Positions 57,631 to 64,000 of a stretch of 64,000 nt of DNA are shown here, in pieces. This stretch comes from Myxococcota bacterium (GTDB lineage Bacteria; Myxococcota_A; UBA9160; SMWR01), in contig JAKVBI010000016.1 in assembly GCA_022447545.1 (NCBI GenBank), forward strand, positions 1 to 64,000, given 5' to 3'. Both the position numbers and the translations under genes were made by a program. The notes under the pieces were generated by a model. That model was given only the letters and a program-made list of their open reading frames with translations, did no database searches and had not been told where the DNA came from. How positions within the stretch are numbered: position 1 is the first letter of the stretch; the number at the start of each line of letters is the position of its first letter.

Positions 57631-58307
57631 ATGATTGCCAAGAAGGGAAGATTTTCGGCGCGTCTGCTCGGTTCGTTGAGGGCCGCTGTGGTTGCCATCG
57701 ACGATGGGGGCTGCATTGCTAACGTCAACCCGAGAGTCCTTCACGCCGATGCGCGCATCATTTCCGCGACGAGCGCCGATTTCCACGAGCGCGTGCAGGC
57801 CAATGCATTCAGGAGAGAACTCCTCGATGTCCTCGCAATGGTCCGCATTCAATTGCCTCTCCTGCGCAACCGCTCGGGCGATGTAAGGGGACTGTGTCAC
57901 GCATTTCTCGATTTTTTATCGAGTCGTCTCGGTCCGTCGGGTCGCGGCTTTACTCCTATGGCGTTAAGGCGCCTCGGGAATGCACGCCGGCCGGGTAATG
58001 TGGGGAAACTCCGGAACGTGATCGAAAGGGCGATATTGCTCGTCAGTGGCAGTCGGATCCAGGATCGGGAGTTCGCGGGCTTGGCAGGCGAGCGTGGGGC
58101 GGCCCTGGAGATGTCGGACCGCTCACGGTTGGGGAGGCCAAACTTGAGGGTCTCGAGGGGAATGCCTTCATGGATGCGCTGAAGCGCACGGGCTACGTCC
58201 AGCAGGAAGCCGGGGAGAGGTTGGGGATCAGTCGCCGCAAGCTCAACCGTAGGGTCCGAAGATTGGGGATCAAGCACCCCAAATGGAGGCGTAACCGAGA
58301 CCCGTAA
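57631..58307 (+). pseudogene. Decayed sigma-54 (NtrC-type) activator gene
   Basis: Remnants of a sigma-54 activator. Frame 1 (to 58182) encodes a degraded AAA+ tail: DARIISATSADFHERVQ (usually DVRIIAATNRDLE), IQLPLLRNRSGDVRGLC (usually LPPLRER.EDI) and RRPGNVGKLRNVIERAILL (usually WPGNVRELRNVIERAVLL). The Fis-type HTH (GYVQQEAGERLGISRRKLNR) continues in another frame to the stop at 58307, so a frameshift lies near 58080-58170. The receiver domain, Walker A and GAFTGA are absent and the Walker B region is scrambled, implying deletions. It sits beside the PrsT-like gene, where exosortase loci often keep a prsR-type regulator. Confidence 0.8.
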
Positions 58308-58327
58308 ACACTCGCGGGTCTTGATTC

Positions 58328-58342
58328 CTGCCCTTCGGGCAG
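58328..58342 (+). other. Short stable hairpin upstream of TPR gene
   Basis: CTGCCC and GGGCAG form a six-pair stem around TTC at 58328-58342, in the 154-base leader between the pseudogene and the TPR lipoprotein gene. No U-tract follows, so it is not an ordinary intrinsic terminator. It may be a leftover or an RNA-level control element. Confidence 0.3.
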
Positions 58343-58461
58343 ACACTCTAACGACGAACTGCGATCCGCACGTACGGTCAGTTTCTGAGGGATTCGAGAG
58401 AGGGTATCGAGTGTTTTGGAGAGCTGGCTCAATGCGAAGGACTTCTGCGAAAGGTGAGGGC

Positions 58462-60930
58462 ATGCGTTCCAGATTTTGGCAGGTTTGTGTGTTGGCGATT
58501 CTCGTGTTCGGATTCGCGTCGTGCGAATCCGACGAGCAGAAATTGGCGAATCACATGGAGCGGGGAGACGAGTACTTCGAAGCGGAGGAATTTCCCGAAG
58601 CCATCATCGAATACAAGAGTGCTCTCCAGGTTGACCCCAATTTTTCTGCTGCCCACTGGGCGCTCTCGCAGACTCACCTGAAGAACGGACAGGCCCGCGA
58701 GGGGTTCTGGGAACTCCGAGAAACGGTGCGCCTGGATCCTTCCAACAACGAGGCGCGATTGCAGTTCGGCGAGATCTCCATTTTTGCCGGAGAGCCTGAA
58801 GAGGGAGTCGTGCAGGCGAATGCGGTGCTTGCCGAAGATCCCGAGAGTGCTCAGGCGACCTTGCTTCTGGGCCGGGCCGAAGAAGCCCTAGACCAGCCTA
58901 TGAAGGCAATCCGAACCTACGAGAAAGCAATCGAACTGAGCGTGGATGGCGAGGATCAGATCAGAGCGGTCGCTCTGCTCGCCAGGCTCTACCAGATACA
59001 GGGTAGGGACAACAAGGCGGAGAAGATGCTGCGCAAACTCACTGAGTTGGACCCCTCGTTCATGAACTTCGTTGCTCTCGGGTCGTTCCTCAATCAGGTT
59101 CGGGCGCCCGATGACGAGATTCAGAAAGTCTGGGAGCAGGGGGTCGAGGTCGCGCAGCCGGAAGAACTACCGCGTGCCTATGGAACCCTTGCAGGTTTTT
59201 TCTTTACTCGCGACCAGTTCGAAGAAGCAAAGGCCGTCCTCGAGCAGGGGATCGATGAGATCGATGATGATCTCCAACTCACGTATCTATTGGCGCGGTT
59301 CCACAATATGCGCGGCGAGACTGAAGCTGCCCAGGTCCTGGTCGAAAAAGCGACCGTAGGTGTGGAGGACGACACACGTCCCTTCGTCTTCCTCTCGAAT
59401 TATCTGGGAAACCGAGGCGATCTTGATGGCGCTCTCGATGCAGTGAGGAAGGCCCTGGAGATCGACCCCGAAGATCCGGCGGCCCGGTTACGCAAGGCAG
59501 ATCTACTGGTGGACCTCGGCTTTCGGCGCCAGAACTCGTCGATGCTCGATGAAGGGCGCACGACGGTGGAGAATATGCTCGCCGAGAATGAGGCCAACGC
59601 ACTTGCGCTCATGGTCCTCGGAAAAATCCACCTGGCCTCTGGAGAAAACGACAACGCCGTCTCAGTCCTCAGAAGGGCGATTGACCTCCAGCCCGAACTG
59701 GCCCAAGCACACTTCCTACTTGGTTCATCCCTCGCACTGCGGGGAGAACGAACGGCAGCCCGTGCCGAACTGGCGCAGGCTCTTGAGCTCGATGCATCAC
59801 TGACCGAAGCTCGCAAGGTTCTCGCTCAGGTGCACCAGGCTCTCGGCGAGAACGAATACGCGGTCGAGGAGGCGCGTCGTTATCTGGCTGTCGATCCGAA
59901 TGACAACCGTGTGCGGATCATTCTGGCGCAGAGCCTCACCAATCTGGATCGCGCCACGGAAGCCTTACGCGAACTTGAGAAGATCGATCAGGGGAAACAC
60001 GACGCGCAGACCAACTATGCCATGGGCAAGCTGAACCTTTCGATGGGGCTCGTAGAGCAGGCCCGAGCGAATTTTCTCAAGGCCCTGGAGGAGATGCCCG
60101 AGCGCACCGAGATTCTCGAGAGCCTCATGGCGTTGGATCGTGCGGAAGGGAGGCTCGGTGAATCCGTCGAAAGGGTCGAGAAGGCACTTTCAAAAAATCC
60201 GAACAGCGCTCCGCTCCAGCAACTCGCGGGAACCTTGTCCGCTCTCCTGGGTCGTCTCGACGATGCCGAAGCTCGCTTCAAGAAGGCAGTCGAACTCGAA
60301 CCCGATTGGCTGCCCGGGTATGAACGACTGGCGTCCCTCTATGTTCAGACTGGGCGAGGGGGGCAGGCCATCGAGATCTATGAGCAGGCTGCCAGCAAAC
60401 AGCCCAATCGCCCGCAGCTGAAATTTATGCTGGGTGTTCTCTACGAGCAGGCGGGAAAAAAGCGTTCGGCCATCGAACGCTACGAAGGCGCGATCCGCCA
60501 GGATCCTGGACTCGCCGTGGCGAAGAACAACCTGGCCTACCTCTACGCCGAATTTGGTGACAATCTCGATCGCGCCCTCGATCTGGCCCAGGAAGCCAAG
60601 GCCCAACTCCCCGACAACCCGCATGCCGCTGACACGCTCGGGTGGGTGCTCTATAAGCGGGGCCTTCACTCGACCGCCATCACCTACCTACGAGAGGCGG
60701 AGAGTGGAATTGGTAAAGAGGACGTGAATCTCGGGCTCGTTCGCCACCACCTGGCTCTGGCCTACGAGGCCAATGAGGAAACCGAGCAGGCGCTCGCTGT
60801 CGTGGAGCGCGCTCTGAGCGACCTGGACCCGAAGGGTCCGGCGCAGGCGGGCCAGGTGCGTTCCGAGCCGGCGTGGGCGGCGGACATGCGCGCCATGCGT
60901 GAGAGGTTGCAGTCGGCACCTGAGGGCTGA
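58462..60930 (+). CDS. PrsT-like TPR-repeat lipoprotein
   Basis: An 822-residue lipoprotein: signal peptide with the lipidated cysteine at Cys21 (LVFGFASC), then about 20 TPR-like helix pairs from residue ~35 to ~800 (e.g. EAIIEYKSALQVDPNFSAAH, NDNAVSVLRRAIDLQPELAQAH). Size and layout match the PEP-CTERM-system TPR lipoprotein PrsT. ATG 58462 follows GGTGAGGG; the longer frame to 58321 is unsupported. It is presumably a periplasmic scaffold for EPS export. It lies about 950 bases after the Crp gene, outside the tightly packed operon. Confidence 0.87.
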   Translation: MRSRFWQVCVLAILVFGFASCESDEQKLANHMERGDEYFEAEEFPEAIIEYKSALQVDPNFSAAHWALSQTHLKNGQAREGFWELRETVRLDPSNNEARLQFGEISIFAGEPEEGVVQANAVLAEDPESAQATLLLGRAEEALDQPMKAIRTYEKAIELSVDGEDQIRAVALLARLYQIQGRDNKAEKMLRKLTELDPSFMNFVALGSFLNQVRAPDDEIQKVWEQGVEVAQPEELPRAYGTLAGFFFTRDQFEEAKAVLEQGIDEIDDDLQLTYLLARFHNMRGETEAAQVLVEKATVGVEDDTRPFVFLSNYLGNRGDLDGALDAVRKALEIDPEDPAARLRKADLLVDLGFRRQNSSMLDEGRTTVENMLAENEANALALMVLGKIHLASGENDNAVSVLRRAIDLQPELAQAHFLLGSSLALRGERTAARAELAQALELDASLTEARKVLAQVHQALGENEYAVEEARRYLAVDPNDNRVRIILAQSLTNLDRATEALRELEKIDQGKHDAQTNYAMGKLNLSMGLVEQARANFLKALEEMPERTEILESLMALDRAEGRLGESVERVEKALSKNPNSAPLQQLAGTLSALLGRLDDAEARFKKAVELEPDWLPGYERLASLYVQTGRGGQAIEIYEQAASKQPNRPQLKFMLGVLYEQAGKKRSAIERYEGAIRQDPGLAVAKNNLAYLYAEFGDNLDRALDLAQEAKAQLPDNPHAADTLGWVLYKRGLHSTAITYLREAESGIGKEDVNLGLVRHHLALAYEANEETEQALAVVERALSDLDPKGPAQAGQVRSEPAWAADMRAMRERLQSAPEG

Positions 60931-60976
60931 GCGCTGACTCCGGAGGCCGTCAGGCTCCCGGGCCCTCTCTTTTTTT
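60929..60976 (+). terminator. Candidate terminator after TPR lipoprotein
   Basis: GAGC-g-CTGAC (60929-60938) pairs with GTCAGGCTC (60949-60957) with one bulged G and a ten-base loop; a run of seven T follows at 60970-60976. The T run is about 12 bases from the stem, farther than ideal, so efficiency is doubtful. Confidence 0.45.
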
Positions 60977-61117
60977 GTTCCCCTGGGGGACGTGCCCGGT
61001 TGGGTGGCCGGGACTCTCAAGCACGTGTTCCCAGCGCCCGATACGCAGGCCGGATCCCCGCGCCCAGTGCCGGTTGCAGGCTTGCGTCCGGACGACGAGC
61101 GGGGTGGGAGGGCGAGG

Positions 61118-62371
61118 ATGAGGTTGCGAGCGCAGTATTCGGCCACGGTTCTTTTGGTGGGAATGGTTGGCTCGGTCGTCATGGTGACGGGTTCCGCGGC
61201 GGCCGGGGACCCTTCGCCTGGGATCGCATCCGAGCGTGGGACCGCCTATTCGGAGCCTCGCCAGGGACTCAATCCTGGCCCACAGGTTTCTGGGGAAGTC
61301 CTGCCTGCCTCTCCAGCCCCCACCGCCGAGCCCCAGCAGGGGAAAGGCGCGCCACTGGGGGCTCTGGGCTTCGATGAACGGGGACGTCCGGGGCGGGTCC
61401 ACGTGGTCATCCCTGGTGACACACTCTGGGACATCTCCAACGCCTATCTTGGATCGGCCTGGGTCTGGCCGTCGATCTGGAAGGACAACGGCGACATCGC
61501 CAATCCTCATCTGATCTATCCCAATGACCACATCTGGATCACTCCCACCGAGATGAGGCGAATCTCTAGCGACGAAGCCGAAGCCTTTCTGGCTGCGTCG
61601 CCGGCACCCGTGGAGGACGAGGAGCCCGAGCCCGTTGCCGAGCCGGCACCAATTGCCATCGATGAGCCCACCTACGTCCGGGTAGCCAGTCGTGAGGCGG
61701 CCGATCTGGTTTCCCCCGAGCAACTCGAGGCCGCCGCCAGCGTGGTGGATGCCGTTTCGGAGCGGCAGATGCTCTCCCAAGGCGATGAGGTCTACATCGG
61801 ACTCGGTGGCCAGGAGACTCACCCAAGCGAGCAGTTCACTGTGTTCCGCAAGAACGAGCGAGTCTTCGATCCCGACACCGGTAAGGTGCTCGGTTATCAC
61901 GTGGATGTACTCGGCTGGGTGGAAGTACAGCAAACCGATCGGGAGACCTCGCTGGCGCGAATCTGGCGATCCTACGCACCCATCGAGCGTGGGGACCGTC
62001 TGATGCCCCGAGAGCCTCTCGTCCTGGACGTGGCGCTCCGTCCAAGTCCCGACAACGTGGACGGCAAGCTGAGTTTTTTCACGGATCGCCGCACCATGAT
62101 GAGCCACGTGGATTTCGTCTACCTCAACCGTGGCACCAAAGATGGTCTCCAGGTCGGAAGTCCCCTGGAGGTCTACCGTCAGGAGTTCAATGCCCTGGAA
62201 ACCGTTCGGGGGGAAGATGTCCTCATCCCCGATCGAGTGGTCGCACAGCTTCTGGTTGTGCGCGCTGGTGAACGCAGTTCGGTGGCCTGGGTGGCCAACA
62301 CTCAGGTCGAACTGAAGATCGGCGATCGATTCCGCGGAGCATCGGACATGGCTTCCATCGCAGCCCGTTAG
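61118..62371 (+). CDS. LysM-domain secreted protein
   Basis: A 417-residue protein with a signal peptide (YSATVLLVGMVGSVVMVTG, ending SAAAGD), a Pro/Ala-rich spacer, and one LysM domain near residues 90-140 (VHVVIPGDTLWDISNAYL, NPHLIYPNDHIWI) that should bind peptidoglycan. The C-terminal ~250 residues (e.g. SHVDFVYLNRGTKDGLQVGSPLEVYR) form an unnamed beta-rich region seen in other LysM proteins that often sit upstream of dprA. ATG 61118 after GGGAGG is chosen over 60992. Confidence 0.85.
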   Translation: MRLRAQYSATVLLVGMVGSVVMVTGSAAAGDPSPGIASERGTAYSEPRQGLNPGPQVSGEVLPASPAPTAEPQQGKGAPLGALGFDERGRPGRVHVVIPGDTLWDISNAYLGSAWVWPSIWKDNGDIANPHLIYPNDHIWITPTEMRRISSDEAEAFLAASPAPVEDEEPEPVAEPAPIAIDEPTYVRVASREAADLVSPEQLEAAASVVDAVSERQMLSQGDEVYIGLGGQETHPSEQFTVFRKNERVFDPDTGKVLGYHVDVLGWVEVQQTDRETSLARIWRSYAPIERGDRLMPREPLVLDVALRPSPDNVDGKLSFFTDRRTMMSHVDFVYLNRGTKDGLQVGSPLEVYRQEFNALETVRGEDVLIPDRVVAQLLVVRAGERSSVAWVANTQVELKIGDRFRGASDMASIAAR

Positions 62372-62442
62372 GGAGCTTTCCCACAGCTGACAGATCCAGC
62401 CAGGTCTGATATCAAGCTGAGCCCCGGTCCCGGGGTGCAAAC

Positions 62443-63543
62443 GTGGCGCAATCTTCCCCCCTCGACGGGGTTCTCGACCCCCGTGGTTCCCGCCGGAATT
62501 CCGGCAATGATCTCGACCTGTGGCTCACCTTGAACCGTCGCCTGGCTCTGGACCCGCGGGCGGCACGCACGCTTTTGGATCAGGGGGGCAGTGTGGACGA
62601 GGCCCTGCGTCTGCTCGGAGTGGACACGCTCGGACACGATCCGGAACGGGAACGAGCACGTGCGGCCATGGCCGGATGTGGGGCCGTGGCGGTGCCGATC
62701 GCGTCCCGCGCATACCCGAGCCGATTGACCGCGCTCTCTGATCCACCTCCGCTCTTGTTCGTCCGGGGTGACGTGTCGGCCTTGGGGGCCCCTGCCGTGG
62801 CAATCGTCGGGGCTCGTGCAGCGACCGCCTATGGTCTCGACGTGGCTCGTCGTTTTGCCAGTGAACTCGCACGCGCGGGCTGCGTTGTGGTGTCGGGCTT
62901 GGCGTGGGGGATCGACGCCGCAGCACATCGAGCGGCCCTCGAAGCGGATGGCAGGACCGTGGCGGTCCAGGCTTGTGGAATCGACCGGGTGTACCCGGCG
63001 CCCCATCGGCGACTTGCTGACCAGATCGTCGATGCTGGTGCAGTGATCTCGGAATTCCCACCCGGCCTTCGACCGAGGAAACCCTTCTTTCCCCTGCGCA
63101 ACCGCCTAATCAGTGGCCTGTCGCAGGCTGTAATCGTCGTGGAGGCGCGCGAGCGAAGTGGCTCCCTGATCACGGCGCGCCATGCCGCGGCTCAGGGGGT
63201 GGAAGTGTTCGCCGTGCCTGGGCCGATCCATGCTCCGACGAGTGCAGGAACCCACCGTCTTCTTCGCGAGGGGGCCTGGCTCGCCGCGGAACCCGGGGAC
63301 ATTCTCTCGGCTCTGGGCTGCACGGCGGCGAGCCCCGTCGAGCGGGCCATGCGCTCTCTGGGGGCCCGAGAGCGCGCCGTTCTCGCGGCGCTGGAACAGC
63401 GACCGGCCACGCGTGAAGAACTCGCTCGTGCTCTCGATTGCTCGCCCCACGATTTGTCGTTGGTAGTTCTCGAACTCGAACTCGATGGACGAGTGACCGA
63501 GGATCGCGACGGACGGCTGTGGGCTTCCGGGAAAGGCGATTGA
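62443..63543 (+). CDS. dprA: DNA-processing protein DprA
   Basis: A 366-residue DprA that loads RecA on incoming single-stranded DNA during transformation. The Rossmann core reads AVAIVGARAATAYGLDVA, VVSGLAWGIDAAAH, AVQACGIDRVYPAPHRRL, GAVISEFPPGLRPRKPFFPLRNRLISGLSQAVIVVEA and SGSLITARHAAAQGVEVFAVPGP; a C-terminal winged helix follows (residues ~300-366). The first ~70 residues hold a SAM-like helical region. GTG at 62443. topA, a frequent neighbour, is not visible downstream in this window. Confidence 0.93.
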   Translation: MAQSSPLDGVLDPRGSRRNSGNDLDLWLTLNRRLALDPRAARTLLDQGGSVDEALRLLGVDTLGHDPERERARAAMAGCGAVAVPIASRAYPSRLTALSDPPPLLFVRGDVSALGAPAVAIVGARAATAYGLDVARRFASELARAGCVVVSGLAWGIDAAAHRAALEADGRTVAVQACGIDRVYPAPHRRLADQIVDAGAVISEFPPGLRPRKPFFPLRNRLISGLSQAVIVVEARERSGSLITARHAAAQGVEVFAVPGPIHAPTSAGTHRLLREGAWLAAEPGDILSALGCTAASPVERAMRSLGARERAVLAALEQRPATREELARALDCSPHDLSLVVLELELDGRVTEDRDGRLWASGKGD

Positions 63544-63593
63544 TCTTGGCTAAAAATTGTGTTCCCCGGAAACCACCAAGCCGAGGAGGCACG

Positions 63594-63830
63594 ATGGCGG
63601 AACAGCGTAATGCCCGTGCTGCATTGATCGCCGCCCACCGGGTGGAGCGTTCGGACGGGGCGAGACGGATGCGTCAGCAAGTGGGAGGTGCCGGATCCTT
63701 TCGGTCTTCAGCGATGGTTCTGCCCGGTGTGAGGGCTACACCCAAGGCAGGGCGAACGGACTTGGAAGTGCGGGCCCTGCAATCTGGAATGCCGTGCAAT
63801 GGTGCCGCGGGATCCGCCCCGACTGTCTGA
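63594..63830 (+). CDS. Small hypothetical protein
   Basis: A 78-residue open frame (MAEQRNARAALIAAHRVERS...) with a very good ribosome-binding site, GAGGAGG at 63583-63589, four bases before the ATG. The N-terminal 30 residues are Arg/Ala-rich and could be helical. I recognise no family, and the low-complexity C-terminus may mean it is not a real protein. The remaining 170 bases to the window end contain a TTGACT (63873-63878) without a matching -10 and no gene that I can support. Confidence 0.35.
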   Translation: MAEQRNARAALIAAHRVERSDGARRMRQQVGGAGSFRSSAMVLPGVRATPKAGRTDLEVRALQSGMPCNGAAGSAPTV

Positions 63831-64000
63831 CGGCATTGGGTTGGTCCTCGTTCCCTAAGTATTTGTAAAGACTTGACTTTGTTCGTTGCTCCGGGTTTTT
63901 CCTGCGCAACTGTCGGCCCGGGGTTGATCACGGGGTTGGGGATTGTGAAGGTGCGCGAACGCCTGCCTTGCCGCCGAGGGCCGCGATGGATGATTTGGGG

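Noticed and set aside
60950-62440. 496-residue open frame on the minus strand
   Set aside because: It mirrors the LysM gene, whose plus-strand product has a signal peptide, LysM motif and ribosome-binding site; the antisense product has no family resemblance and reflects GC-biased third positions.

Overview
The window is a moderately GC-rich bacterial chromosome segment. Gene content and style suggest a deltaproteobacterial-type lineage (Myxococcota or Desulfobacterota relatives); this is an inference from NtrC-type sigma-54 regulators, an exosortase-linked exopolysaccharide locus, thrombospondin-3/dockerin secreted proteins and many GTG/TTG starts. I saw no tRNA, rRNA, CRISPR array, insertion sequence or prophage.

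Layout. 1-12.2 kb is housekeeping: the end of purD, a TsaC-like gene, DUF1015, DciA-like and zinc-ribbon genes, the rpsP-khpA-rimM-trmD-rplS translation operon, yraN on the opposite strand, a methylthioadenosine salvage set (mtnP-apt-mtnA), rsmI and ligA. 12.4-14.7 kb holds a sensorless histidine kinase with a sigma-54 response regulator. 15-30 kb is a glycan accessory region with genes on both strands: heparinase-like protein, WbuB-like glycosyltransferase, wecB, manA, an SGNH protein, four more glycosyltransferases, a methyltransferase, and a large secreted hydrolase with two thrombospondin-3/dockerin modules whose signal-peptide region contains a run of 13 G.

30-57.5 kb is the core of the window: two divergent exopolysaccharide operons around a 675-base regulatory region. 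The leftward ten-gene operon carries a small membrane protein, a carbamoyltransferase, DUF5989, an exosortase, EpsI, a PaaK-like adenylating enzyme, DUF362, asparagine synthase, a fused two-domain oxidoreductase and a polymerase-like membrane protein. A sigma-54 (-24/-12) promoter candidate lies 56 bases upstream of its first gene. The rightward operon starts with a sigma-54 response regulator and continues with export lipoprotein, outer-membrane barrel, Wzz-type protein, AAA ATPase, tyrosine autokinase, WecA-type initiator, gmd, two sugar epimerases, UDP-glucose dehydrogenase, manC and a Crp-type regulator. Next come a decayed third sigma-54 activator gene (pseudogene) and a PrsT-like TPR lipoprotein.

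61-64 kb returns to a LysM protein and dprA, then an unassigned end. Working model (inference): WecA starts a lipid-linked glycan; gmd, epimerases, ugd, manA/manC and wecB supply sugars; the glycosyltransferases and polymerase build it; the carbamoyl, adenylate and amidotransferase enzymes decorate it; the Wza/Wzz/kinase set exports it; exosortase/EpsI sorts proteins to the envelope; and sigma-54 with a dedicated activator switches at least the leftward operon.
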